From assembly GCF_001673155.1 (NCBI RefSeq), contig NZ_LZLE01000213.1:1-32026 (forward strand): a stretch of DNA of 32,026 nt. Reading direction: 5' to 3'. A program made the position numbers and the translations under genes. The DNA is from Mycobacterium sp. 1423905.2 (GTDB lineage Bacteria > Actinomycetota > Actinomycetes > Mycobacteriales > Mycobacteriaceae). This document shows, one piece after another, positions 22,904 through 30,751 of the stretch (position 1 is its first letter; every line of letters begins with the position of its first letter). The notes beneath the pieces were generated by a model. It saw nothing but the letters and a program-made list of their open reading frames with translations, did not search any database and was not told the DNA's origin.

Positions 22904-23464
22904 ATGCCACGGAACAAACGCCCGCAGGCCGCCGACGAGAAGCGTGCAGAAATCGTCGCGGCAGCACGACAGTTGTTCATCGACGCTGGCTACGACGCCA
23001 CCCCAATGAGTCGCCTGGCCAAGGAAGCCGGCGTCGCGCCGAACACCATCTACTGGTATTTCGGGGATAAGGACGACGTTCTGATCGCTGTCCTTGACGC
23101 CGTCATGGCCGACGTCTGGCCGCAGTATCAACAGGTGGCGACCGAACCGATCACCGCTCGTGTGTTGTGGGTGGTTCTCCAGTTACACCAGATGAGCCGC
23201 CTCGTTACGACGGTGCACGCCCGCGTCGAACATTCGGCTGCCATCGCCGAGTGGCATCGCAACTTCCATCTGATCACCGGCAGTATGTTTCGTTACGAAT
23301 TGGAAACTGCGGGAGTCTCACCTTCGACGGTGGATGCGGAAGTAATGATTGGCATCTTCACCGTCGAAGGACTCCTTATGCACGATCTGGGTGAGGTCGA
23401 GCAACGCACCATTTGCGACACCCTGGCTTCACGCTGGAGTGCCACCCAGCCGGACCCGTCCTAA
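22904..23464 (+). CDS. TetR-family transcriptional regulator of the island
   Basis: Protein of 186 aa. The N-terminal TetR helix-turn-helix is KRAEIVAAARQLFIDAGYDATPMSRLAKEAGV followed by APNTIYWYFGDKDDVL; the ligand-binding domain is unremarkable. ATG 22904 was chosen for the GAGGGA ribosome site; an in-frame ATG at 22874 lies next to the second operator and has no such site. It is divergent from the hydrolase, so it probably represses the hydrolase-SDR pair and itself. It resembles regulators of detoxification or catabolic genes, but its inducer is unknown. Confidence 0.87.
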   Translation: MPRNKRPQAADEKRAEIVAAARQLFIDAGYDATPMSRLAKEAGVAPNTIYWYFGDKDDVLIAVLDAVMADVWPQYQQVATEPITARVLWVVLQLHQMSRLVTTVHARVEHSAAIAEWHRNFHLITGSMFRYELETAGVSPSTVDAEVMIGIFTVEGLLMHDLGEVEQRTICDTLASRWSATQPDPS

Positions 23465-23814
23465 GCAGGGAAGTTGACCTGCGGCCTGCTGCCGCTGCCC
23501 GTCTTTTTGTCCAGAGCACTGGATGGGCGACAGCTTCGACGCCTGGGCGCGCCGGGCTGGGCAGCCGAGACCTTGCGGTCAAGTTCTCAAGCACCAAAAC
23601 CCCGGTTCATGAGGGTGGGGGGTGACCCCAGTGGCAACAACAGACCGCCTTGTACGGCCAGCGTGCTCTCTCTCCGGCGATATCCTCGCGCGCAGCGTCC
23701 GCAGTTCGTCCGCAGTAGTCTCGTCAGCGGTCCATGGAACTCACCGCAGTCAACGTCCTGACCAACATCTTCTGGACGCGGCCAACACTGCCAACGGCAA
23801 CAAACGCCCAGTTT
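23465..23814. other. Gene-free right end of the island
   Basis: These 350 bp lie between the TetR stop and the second tRNA fragment. I see no recognisable protein, ribosome site, integrase remnant or RNA gene; short open frames here look like noise. The stretch may hold the old attP flank. Confidence 0.5.
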
Positions 23815-23865
23815 GACTCGTTCGCATCGAGTAGGTCAGGGGTTCGAATCCCCTTAGCTCCACCG
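23815..23865 (+). repeat. att direct repeat, distal copy (attR): tRNA-Ala 3' fragment
   Basis: Exact 51-bp copy of 20642-20692, lacking the 5' acceptor and D arm, so it is not a functional tRNA. It marks the right end of the island or the joint between tandem islands. Confidence 0.92.
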
Positions 23866-24023
23866 GCAAGATGCTGTGTTTTGCGTTCGGCTTGACGCTT
23901 GCGTCGAGTTGCTTCTGAACGTTCCTCGCCCTCGCAGTGCCGTCAGCTCCTAGCGGTCGGTATAGGGCGACTCCGGTATAGCGCCGCGTCGGGCTAATAA
24001 GGACGATGCGGCTTCAAGCCCAG

Positions 24024-25775
24024 TCAAACCGACATGGTGAGGTATCGGTTAAGGCGTTTGGTTCGCAGGGTGTCCGGCGCGTACTTCGATAGCCATCCCT
24101 CTGGGGTTTCCGACAGGAACTGGTTGTCTTGGCCAGACGACCGTGTCTGAACCGTCTTCTGCCGTTGAGTTTTCTCGACAACCGAGCGGTAGTAGTAGTG
24201 GCCCCAAAGCCGGTTGAACTCAGTGAAGTAGATGTCGGCGACTCGTCGGTCTCCCTTGATCAGGATCATGTTCTCGTCGTTTTCTTTTGTCGAAGCGCTG
24301 CTGAAGTTTGCCGATCCGGTGACGACTATGGGTGTCGGACCGAGTGGGTCTGACAACAGGAATTTCAAGTGGACGTAGTTGACCCACTTGTTGAGTCCAA
24401 GCTTCTTATTGTTCGTCTCGACCCAACTGCCCAGAGGGGTGCCAAGTTCTGAACCATGCGCTTCATAGATGTTGTCGCGCCAGTCGAGTTTGATCACCGT
24501 CTGCTCGCCCTTAAGCGGCTTGGGGTTGTCGTCCTTGTCCAGCAGCAAGAAGCGCAAGCGGTTCTCACCGCTGTCGTTGAGCGGCTTCCGCCAGCTTCGT
24601 GCGATGCCGAAGGCGAAGGTGCCGCATGCCAGCGACTTCGCGTCAGTCAGCATGGATAGATAAAGGTCGAGGGGTTCGAGATTGTTGCGTGGACTGAAAA
24701 TGGGCGTTATCCCCAGCGCCACGTCTTTGAGCGATTTCGGCGTGGGGGTCAGTTGCTCGACGGCGGTAAGGAACTCGAGATTGGCGGGGTCCTTGACGCC
24801 GCTGCCCAGGCCTCCTGGATCAGTGGCCAGCAGCTCCCAATAGGCAAGAAAGGTGCGCGCGGTGTTGGCGTCTCTTACGACGTGGCCGACGTTGGCTTGG
24901 CCGAAGATGCCGCCTGTCGTCAAGTTGGTCGAACCTGTCCAGACCTCGGCGGGACGCCTTCTCTTTCCCCGGAGCAGCACGATGAACTTATTGTGCTGCA
25001 GGTCATTCGGTCGTTTGACCCTAGGGATGATCGCGGACCGTGGTAGTTGCGCTTTGCTGATTGCGGCCAGGTTTGCGTCGCGTGGGGTGTTTGTGGCGTT
25101 CTCTTTTTCGTCGACGATAAGCTTGACATCAACGCCCCGATCGATCGCTTCTTTGAATGCGTCGAGTATGCGGCCGTAGGAAAATTCGTAGAAACACCCG
25201 CGAATGGCGTCTCCATCGCTTGCGGAGCTGATGAATTCGGTCAAAGCGTCGTCCAGGCCTCGGCCTAACCAGTTATACGCCTCTGCCTTTCTGTCCGGGG
25301 TTGGTTGATCGTCCGGTGCGATGTTCTGGAAGTTGATTGCGTATGACTGGCTTCCGGTGACGCCACGATTGAAGAAGATGTCGTGCTTGCCGACGCCATG
25401 TTTTTCGGTGCTGACCTGGATGACGGCGGGAGGCGTTTTGAGATCAGGCTCCTTTGGCGTTCCCTTGAATGGATAGAACTCGTATTCATACTTCTTGCCC
25501 GGCTGAACGTAGAAGTCGTCCCAGGTCAGGCTTTGGATGGGGTGATAGACCGTCAATACCTTGGTTTGCGGGGTCGGAGCAAGCTTCAAGGACTTGAAGA
25601 CCTTATAGCCCTGTGCCCAGTAACTTTCATTGGTGTCAAGGTCTTTGCGCCGAATCGCGAAGCCCAACAAACCCTTTCGAGCGGTTTCCGTGGCGCGGAT
25701 GCCGAAAGAAACGACGTTGGTGCCGGCAACGGCGTAGAGCTGAATTCCGCGTTGAGCGTCTGACTTGAAGCGCAT
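24024..25775 (-). CDS. Phospholipase-D-like protein with two PLD domains
   Basis: Protein of 583 aa. An N-terminal domain of about 120 residues (LGFAIRRKDL, HPIQSLTWDDFYVQPGKK, YEYEFYPFKGTP) looks like a beta-sandwich (fibronectin-III-like). Two PLD halves follow. The first has H261-x-K263 and GSTN (281-284), but the usual Asp of HxKx4D is Leu268. The second is complete: H469-x-K471-x4-D476 with GSANFSS (487-493). No signal peptide or TM segment is seen, so a cytoplasmic phosphodiesterase or nuclease is more likely than a secreted phospholipase. ATG 25775 follows GGGAGGAG. GC sampled over two lines is roughly 50-58 %, well below its neighbours, indicating transfer. It stands alone just right of the att copy; function unknown. 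Confidence 0.8.
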   Translation of the reverse strand: MRFKSDAQRGIQLYAVAGTNVVSFGIRATETARKGLLGFAIRRKDLDTNESYWAQGYKVFKSLKLAPTPQTKVLTVYHPIQSLTWDDFYVQPGKKYEYEFYPFKGTPKEPDLKTPPAVIQVSTEKHGVGKHDIFFNRGVTGSQSYAINFQNIAPDDQPTPDRKAEAYNWLGRGLDDALTEFISSASDGDAIRGCFYEFSYGRILDAFKEAIDRGVDVKLIVDEKENATNTPRDANLAAISKAQLPRSAIIPRVKRPNDLQHNKFIVLLRGKRRRPAEVWTGSTNLTTGGIFGQANVGHVVRDANTARTFLAYWELLATDPGGLGSGVKDPANLEFLTAVEQLTPTPKSLKDVALGITPIFSPRNNLEPLDLYLSMLTDAKSLACGTFAFGIARSWRKPLNDSGENRLRFLLLDKDDNPKPLKGEQTVIKLDWRDNIYEAHGSELGTPLGSWVETNNKKLGLNKWVNYVHLKFLLSDPLGPTPIVVTGSANFSSASTKENDENMILIKGDRRVADIYFTEFNRLWGHYYYRSVVEKTQRQKTVQTRSSGQDNQFLSETPEGWLSKYAPDTLRTKRLNRYLTMSV

Positions 25776-25984
25776 GTGACACTCCTCCCTCTGGCCAGAG
25801 GCTATACCCGGTACCGATGACGTGGCGCCTGATTAACGACATTCCTTCGCATCGCGCGCGGTCAAATTTTGGGTGGCCATGATTAGAGGGGTCACACTTG
25901 GTTATTAATGAGCCAGCACGCGCCGAGTATTGCTACAAGTTCCGAGAGTCCGTATCGCTAGCCCCCAGCCGGGTGTCGCAGCCA

Positions 25985-26089
25985 CCGGCCCTAGCCCAAG
26001 ATCCCGCGCAACGCTTCGCCACCGCTACCGAATTCGCCATGGCGGTGTCGAAGTTCACTCCAGCGCACACACATCCACCCCGGCTCTAA
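25985..26089 (+). pseudogene. Ser/Thr protein kinase C-lobe remnant
   Basis: The plus strand encodes PALAQDPAQRFATATEFAMA followed by VSKF and a stop at 26087-26089. The ALAxDPAxRFxTAxEF pattern is the last helix segment of Pkn-type Ser/Thr kinase domains. Nothing of the catalytic lobe lies upstream, so this is a leftover fragment. Its stop overlaps the end of the P450 gene. The rest of 25776-26085 (310 bp from the PLD start to the P450 end) holds no other gene. Confidence 0.6.
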
Positions 26090-27306
26090 ACGCACGCCAA
26101 TTCCAGGCGTTCCAGCCGGCGCACGAGCAGGCTCGGTAACCATCGCCCGACGTCGAGAGCGTCGACCTTCGAGGTGCGCTCGAGCAGTTGACCGATCACG
26201 ACCTGCGCCTCCAATCGGGCGAGTGCGGCTCCGACGCAGAAGTGCGCGCCTTTGCCGAAGGTGATGTGCCCCTTGCCGCCGCGACGGTCCAGCCGAAACT
26301 GATCGGGATCGTCGAAGTGGGAAGGATCGCGATTGGCCGCTCCCCACAACAGCAACAGGCGCGAATCCGCTTCGAGGTCGACACCGCACAGTGTGGTGTC
26401 GCTGACGACGTGGCGGTAATGGCCCCGGAAGGGCGGTTCGAAGCGCAGTACTTCCTCAAGAAACGCACCGAGAAGCTCCGGTTGCCTGCGCAGCTGCTGC
26501 TGGATGTCAGGCCGGGAAGTCAAAAGGTAAGCGGCAGAACCGATCAATGACGCTGTGGATTCACCGCCCGCGCTGAACAGGATGATCATTATCGCTTGAG
26601 CGGTGAGCTCATCAATCTCCCCCGATGCGCACGCAGTCGCCAGGTCGCCGAGCAAGTTGTCCTGCGGGTCGGACGCCGCTTGCTGGAACTGCTCGGTGAT
26701 GTAGGCGGCCAGTTCCATGACGGCGACGCCCGCAGCGTTGAGTTGATCTTGGCTGACCAGTCCCTCGACCACTTGGGTCGCCGCGTAACCCCACCGCACG
26801 AGCTTGCCGACGTCGCGGTCCGGGACGCCGATGATCCGCCCGACGATCATCATCGGCAGTCGGTTCGCCATGCCGCTCATCCATTCGATGCGTCCACGCT
26901 CTTCGTGGTCGTCCCATAGTTGAACGGCGGTTTCAGCGATGACTGGCTCGACCGCCCGGATCCGCTTGGCGGCCAGTTGGGCAAGAACGGCTTTGCGGTG
27001 CACGGCATGGGCGGGATCGTCGGCGGTGGCCAGGACATGGCTCTTGCCGCCCAACCCCTCCATCTCGAAAGCACCCACCGTGCCGCCGGGCTGATACGTC
27101 ATGGTCGCGGTCAGGTTCGAGGAGAAATCACCCGGCCGTGCCACGGCGTCGCTGACCGCGTCCCAGCTGCACACCGCATAAAACCCCGAATCGCCAATCT
27201 GATGCACCTGCGCGGTGTCCAGCATCCGCCGGTACAGGGGATAGGGGTCTTGTATGTGCGCATCGTCGAACAATGCGATGCCAAGTTGACCGCTGCCACA
27301 CGTCAC
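26086..27306 (-). CDS. Cytochrome P450
   Basis: Soluble bacterial P450 monooxygenase, 406 aa from GTG 27306. Signatures are the I-helix AGGESTASL (oxygen activation, with Glu-Ser in place of the usual acidic-Thr pair), the ExxR motif EEVLRFEP, and the heme loop FGKGAHFCVGAALARLE with the Cys ligand. LATADDPAHAVHRKAV is the C-helix region. An ATG at 27393 gives 435 aa with an odd basic N-terminus; the shorter form fits family length better. There is no ferredoxin or reductase gene next to it, so electrons must come from elsewhere. It is divergent from a TetR gene across a palindromic operator. Subfamily and substrate not recognised. Confidence 0.9.
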   Translation of the reverse strand: MTCGSGQLGIALFDDAHIQDPYPLYRRMLDTAQVHQIGDSGFYAVCSWDAVSDAVARPGDFSSNLTATMTYQPGGTVGAFEMEGLGGKSHVLATADDPAHAVHRKAVLAQLAAKRIRAVEPVIAETAVQLWDDHEERGRIEWMSGMANRLPMMIVGRIIGVPDRDVGKLVRWGYAATQVVEGLVSQDQLNAAGVAVMELAAYITEQFQQAASDPQDNLLGDLATACASGEIDELTAQAIMIILFSAGGESTASLIGSAAYLLTSRPDIQQQLRRQPELLGAFLEEVLRFEPPFRGHYRHVVSDTTLCGVDLEADSRLLLLWGAANRDPSHFDDPDQFRLDRRGGKGHITFGKGAHFCVGAALARLEAQVVIGQLLERTSKVDALDVGRWLPSLLVRRLERLELACV

Positions 27307-27442
27307 GAGTCCACGCTGATCGGCGTCGCCGCCGCGCGTCAACCGGTTCGGTAGAAGTTGAAACGAGCACCGGAACCGTCGTGTGCCAGCCATGTCAGCG
27401 GACAACTGCCACCTGCGTCGATCCTGAGATCTGGTACTGCAT

Positions 27443-27462
27443 TTGTCTCAATTCTGAGACAA
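27443..27462. promoter_or_regulatory. Palindromic operator between P450 and TetR genes
   Basis: TTGTCTCA (27443-27450) and TGAGACAA (27455-27462) form a perfect 8-bp inverted repeat with a 4-bp centre, ATTC. It lies 30 bp before the TetR GTG in the divergent intergenic region, as expected for a self-regulating TetR controlling the P450. Confidence 0.75.
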
Positions 27463-27492
27463 GATGAATCATGGAATCGAGAGGAAGAATCG

Positions 27493-28038
27493 GTGGCAAG
27501 AGACGACTGGCTACTCGGCGGGGAGCGACGGTCGGCAGCCGCGGAACGTATCTACGAGGCTGCCACCGAACTCGTCGTGCGAGATGGCTTGGACGGCCTC
27601 GACATCGACGCATTGGCCGCACGGGTGCACTGTTCGCGGGCGACTATCTACCGTTACGCCGGAGGCAAAGCCCAGATCCGCGACGCCGTTCTCCTGCGCC
27701 TGGCGGCCCGTATCGTCGACTCGGTCCGACGAGCGGTGAAAGATCTCAGCGGCGCGGAGCGAGTGGTGCAGGCGATCACGGTCGCGCTGGAGCACATCCG
27801 ATCGGACCCTATCCGCCGGATGATGATGGGGTTGAGCGCCGGTCGTGATCTGACCCTGCTTCCGTCGTCCCCGGTATTGGGTCGTCTCGCCGCAGATCTC
27901 ACCGGCATAACGGAGGACGATCCGGAGGCGGCCGAATGGATCGTCCGCGTCGTCATGGCATTGGCCTTATGGCCAATCGGTGACAGCCGTAGTGAATACG
28001 AGATGGTGCGGCGCTTCGTCGCGCCGGCATTCACCTGA
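27493..28038 (+). CDS. TetR-family regulator adjacent to the P450
   Basis: Protein of 181 aa starting at GTG 27493 (VARDDWLLGGERRSAAAERI), preceded by GAGAGGAAG. The helix-turn-helix is AAERIYEAATELVVRDGLDGLDIDALAARV followed by CSRATIYRYAGGKAQI. The helix-3 sequence CSRATIYRYAGGK differs slightly from the usual YFxxK pattern. Likely to bind the 20-bp palindrome and control itself and the P450. Ligand unknown. Confidence 0.85.
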   Translation: MARDDWLLGGERRSAAAERIYEAATELVVRDGLDGLDIDALAARVHCSRATIYRYAGGKAQIRDAVLLRLAARIVDSVRRAVKDLSGAERVVQAITVALEHIRSDPIRRMMMGLSAGRDLTLLPSSPVLGRLAADLTGITEDDPEAAEWIVRVVMALALWPIGDSRSEYEMVRRFVAPAFT

Positions 28039-28058
28039 GCCAAAACGCGGCACAGCGA

Positions 28059-28883
28059 TCAAGGGTGCGTGACCAAATACGTCTCGTTATCCAGGCCGGC
28101 AGTCAGTTCTTCGACGTCGAAAGGCCGGTCCAGGCGCGCGTGCAACGCCTTTGGGTCGACCAATAGACTGATCTCCGCGGTCTGCCGGGCAAACAACCTC
28201 CCGATGAGCGGATAGATCCGGCGCATGATCGCCCGCTCCGCCGACGTGCAACGCGATGCGCAGTAGCCCACATGGCCGATTTCGTCGGTGAGGATCTCGC
28301 TGTAAAGCAGTTCGATGCGCGCGGCGACCTCGGGTTCGTCGGCGAACAACTCGCTACCGGCCCGACGCAACTCGTCGAACAGGATGCAGCCGGCCATCTC
28401 AGCGGCTCCGACGAACAGAAAGCCCAGTCGTGCGGGCATGAAGACACCCGTCTTGACGAATTGGCGCAAAACGAACGGCGGCGGCACCACTTGGAAGGTC
28501 AGGTCGAACACGTCCAGCGCGTACGCCAAAAGCCTGGTGTGGTAGTGCTCTTCGAGTTCCAGGTACACGTTTTCCGGCGGCAGGTTCTCGTCGCTGTTGC
28601 GCCCGTAGGTCTCGCCCAATCCGACGCCGAACCGTTCGGCCTGGTTGAGCTTGGCGGTGGCCAACAGGAACAACATCTTCTTGTCCAGTCCGGCTTCGGG
28701 TTTGCGGCGGCGCAGGTTGCGCAGAAACGTCGCCCGGTCGGCCGGATGAGCGGAGTGAACCGGGTTGGCTTCCAGCTCGGAGAAGAACTGCTCGCGGTTG
28801 GCCAGCCGACGGTTGAGCAGATCGGCTGCACCGTCCCGCTTGACCAGGTAATCCCGGTAGCCCTCGATTCCCGTGCGGTTCAT
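28059..28883 (-). CDS. Ferritin-like putative diiron oxygenase
   Basis: Protein of 274 aa, mostly helical. Iron-ligand motifs typical of ferritin-like diiron enzymes are visible: E112-x2-H115 (LEEHYH) and E201-x2-H204 (DEIGH), with Glu83 (AERFG), Glu162 (AEMAG) or Glu171 as further ligand candidates. This resembles the AurF/diiron N-oxygenase-like and related oxygenase families more than ferritin, but no close family is recognised. ATG 28883 overlaps the stop of the upstream TetR gene (ATGA), so the two are translated together. Likely oxidises a small molecule or lipid; substrate unknown. Confidence 0.72.
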   Translation of the reverse strand: MNRTGIEGYRDYLVKRDGAADLLNRRLANREQFFSELEANPVHSAHPADRATFLRNLRRRKPEAGLDKKMLFLLATAKLNQAERFGVGLGETYGRNSDENLPPENVYLELEEHYHTRLLAYALDVFDLTFQVVPPPFVLRQFVKTGVFMPARLGFLFVGAAEMAGCILFDELRRAGSELFADEPEVAARIELLYSEILTDEIGHVGYCASRCTSAERAIMRRIYPLIGRLFARQTAEISLLVDPKALHARLDRPFDVEELTAGLDNETYLVTHP

Positions 28884-29494
28884 CGGATCTCCATTCCCTT
28901 GACAATCGTTGTCACATAACGACTTAACATCTCTGAGTCATGGGCCCCGGTGGCCAACAGCGCGAACAGTCCGGTGAGGAAGAAGACGGCGAGCTCATCG
29001 GCGTCGGCATCTGCCCGCACTTGCCCGGCGTCCCGCGCCTGGCTGATCACGCCGGCCAGAAATCCGACAAGCGGGTGCTGCGCCAGTTCGTCTTCAACCG
29101 GGCGTGTCGAGGAAAAATGCAAGCCGAGCATGTCGCGGAAAACGGTCGCATCGAGCCGCCGTTGGGCGTCGAGCACGTGCTGTACGACTCTGGACAGCAC
29201 CGACGCCAGATCGCCCGTGGCGCTGCCGATTTCACTGATGATTCGGATTTCTTCGTCGCGTTCGACCTCGACAAGGACGTGTTCCTTGGTCGGGAAATGG
29301 AAGTAGAACGTTCCGCGCGCCACGCCTGCCGCAGCAGCAATGGCGCTGACGTCGGCAGCGCCAACGCCGCGCCGCGCGATTTCGGCCAGCGCGGCGTCGA
29401 ACAATCGTGCCCGCGTCTCCAGTCGCCGTGCCTCGCGCACGCCGCCCGCGGGTGTTGCGACCGGTGCCGACTCCATGAACGCACGGTACGGCAT
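28880..29494 (-). CDS. TetR-family regulator coupled to the diiron oxygenase
   Basis: Protein of 204 aa from ATG 29494 (MPYRAFMESAPVA); ATG 29476 is an alternative, and an earlier TTG at 29512 falls inside the operator. The helix-turn-helix is ETRARLFDAALAEIARRGVG then ADVSAIAAAAGVARGTFYFHFPTK. The ligand domain ends with LFALLATGAHDSEMLSRYV. A 33-bp near-perfect palindrome lies directly upstream, so autoregulation of this two-gene operon is likely. The divergent neighbour (unknown 178-aa protein) may be under the same control. Confidence 0.86.
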   Translation of the reverse strand: MPYRAFMESAPVATPAGGVREARRLETRARLFDAALAEIARRGVGAADVSAIAAAAGVARGTFYFHFPTKEHVLVEVERDEEIRIISEIGSATGDLASVLSRVVQHVLDAQRRLDATVFRDMLGLHFSSTRPVEDELAQHPLVGFLAGVISQARDAGQVRADADADELAVFFLTGLFALLATGAHDSEMLSRYVTTIVKGMEIR

Positions 29495-29495
29495 G

Positions 29496-29528
29496 TCGCT
29501 GACGGTCGTCAATGACGACTGTCAGCGA
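29496..29528. promoter_or_regulatory. 33-bp palindromic operator of the TetR/diiron operon
   Basis: The left arm TCGCTGACGGTCGTCA (29496-29511) and right arm TGACGACTGTCAGCGA (29513-29528) are reverse complements except for one position, around a single central base. It lies 1 bp before the preferred TetR start. Confidence 0.8.
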
Positions 29529-29583
29529 TTTCGCCCTGCAGACGCGGACTACCCTCGGGTAGGCGCACACGGAAAGGCACGCC

Positions 29584-30120
29584 ATGCTTGCAGCATTCGG
29601 ATTCGAATCCCTCGGCGTCGTCGTCGGGGACATGTTCTTCGTCGACCCCAGCCCGCTGACCGGCCAGGAGACTCCGGAACGGGGAGTCCGGCTGGAGCTT
29701 CGCCTGATCGACCGGGCCGCACCTCAGGGGTCGATTTACGCCGGCATCCCGATCACCTTCGCCCGTCCGGTGTGGCGGGTCGACCTGTTCGGATCCACCG
29801 AAAGCCCACCGGGAACGTTGGACCGGGCCCATCACCACCCCCGTTTCAACGGCTGGGAACCCGGGCCTCGGCACTTCGTCGCCGAACTGTCCGCCGACCC
29901 GGTCAACTGGCTGACCGAACAACTGGCCGACCCGGCTACCGTGCTGGCCCGGGCCGGCGTCAGCGCGGAAGAGGTCACCAAAGCCGACGAGGCCGGACTG
30001 GCCGCCGCTGCCCCCGACATCGTCGCCGCGGTCAAACGCATGCTTGACGGCGTGCGCGAGGGCGAACTGGCGCCGGCCCCCGCCGAGCCGGTCGCCGCGG
30101 CCCGCACCGGCTGGCTCTGA
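29584..30120 (+). CDS. Conserved hypothetical protein, function unknown
   Basis: Protein of 178 aa that I do not recognise. Visible features are MLAAFGFESLGVVVGDMFFV, a central region that is probably beta-rich (VRLELRLIDRAAP, ITFARPVWRVDLFG), and the His-rich segment AHHHPRFNGWEPGPRHF, which could bind metal. An alanine-rich, probably disordered tail follows (ELAPAPAEPVAAARTGWL). ATG 29584 is preceded by GGAAAGG, and a TACCCT hexamer about 35 bp upstream could be its -10. It faces the diiron-oxygenase operon across the 33-bp palindrome and may share its regulator. Confidence 0.7.
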   Translation: MLAAFGFESLGVVVGDMFFVDPSPLTGQETPERGVRLELRLIDRAAPQGSIYAGIPITFARPVWRVDLFGSTESPPGTLDRAHHHPRFNGWEPGPRHFVAELSADPVNWLTEQLADPATVLARAGVSAEEVTKADEAGLAAAAPDIVAAVKRMLDGVREGELAPAPAEPVAAARTGWL

Positions 30121-30133
30121 TCTCTAGGAAGCG

Positions 30134-30751
30134 CTAGAGGCGCTGAGCCAATGTCGGCTGACCCGGCCCGGAGAGTTCGTCAAGCGCGGCCGGTCGGCCC
30201 GTCATCGCCATCATCAGCGCTTCTCCGGTGCCGTGGACTTCCGGGCCGTCGCCGTGGCGCCAGTCGAGGTCGGTCGCAACGAGCCGCAACCCTTTGATCC
30301 GTCTGCCCACACCAAGGCGCGGATTGCCCGGCAACAACGGCAGCACCCGTTCCAGACGCTCGGCCGGCACGGTCCGCTGACGGCCGAGCGCGCGCCGGAT
30401 GTCCTGGTGATGGATGATCCCGTCGACCAGGCCGATCATCCCGCCGAAACCGGCGGTGAGTCCCCGCGGGCGAAGGTGCGCTCGCAGGAAACCAAGCAGT
30501 TCCTCTGGCGACAACGACGCGAACTCTCGCACACCAACCTCGTTGGCGCGCAGCACCCATCCCTTGGCGAACCGCTTGGCCAAGCCGAACGCGCCGAGCT
30601 CTTCGTAACTGACCACATGGGCCACAACGTCTTTCACCGTCCACCCCCGGCATAGGCTGGGGGCGTGCCACTCCTGTGGCGAGAGCGTGGCGAGGAAGGC
30701 CGCAAGGTCGGCGCGCTCGTCCTGCGCCAAGTCCAGCAACTCGGCGGTCAT
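30134..30751 (-). CDS. DinB/MDMPI-fold (TIGR03083-type) protein
   Basis: Protein of 205 aa. It has the mycothiol-dependent maleylpyruvate-isomerase-like four-helix fold: SPQEWHAPSLCRGWTVKDVV with a metal-ligand His in VVAHVVSYEE, and a second site in GIIHHQDIRRALG. Such proteins bind divalent metal and often use mycothiol or bacillithiol; actual reactions are mostly unknown. ATG 30751 overlaps the SRPBCC stop (ATGA). It is the last gene of the ArsR operon. Confidence 0.78.
   Translation of the reverse strand: MTAELLDLAQDERADLAAFLATLSPQEWHAPSLCRGWTVKDVVAHVVSYEELGAFGLAKRFAKGWVLRANEVGVREFASLSPEELLGFLRAHLRPRGLTAGFGGMIGLVDGIIHHQDIRRALGRQRTVPAERLERVLPLLPGNPRLGVGRRIKGLRLVATDLDWRHGDGPEVHGTGEALMMAMTGRPAALDELSGPGQPTLAQRL

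Larger units (their letters stand above)
20642..23865. mobile_element. Small integrative island in tRNA-Ala(CGC)
   Basis: A 3.1-kb segment is bounded by exact 51-bp direct repeats of the tRNA-Ala 3' end. It contains recombinase relics next to the tRNA, an SDR gene, a hydrolase gene and a TetR gene, and a 350-bp tail without genes. No intact integrase is present, so it is probably immobile unless helped in trans. The tRNA remains intact at the left end. Base composition is somewhat lower in GC than the core genes. Confidence 0.82.

Noticed and set aside
23474..23761. 95-codon frame in the island tail
   Set aside because: No homology-like motif or ribosome site, and it begins just after the TetR stop in a compositionally mixed stretch.
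23820..23870. A second tRNA-Ala gene
   Set aside because: Only the 3' part is present; the 5' acceptor strand and D arm are missing, so it is an att copy rather than a gene.
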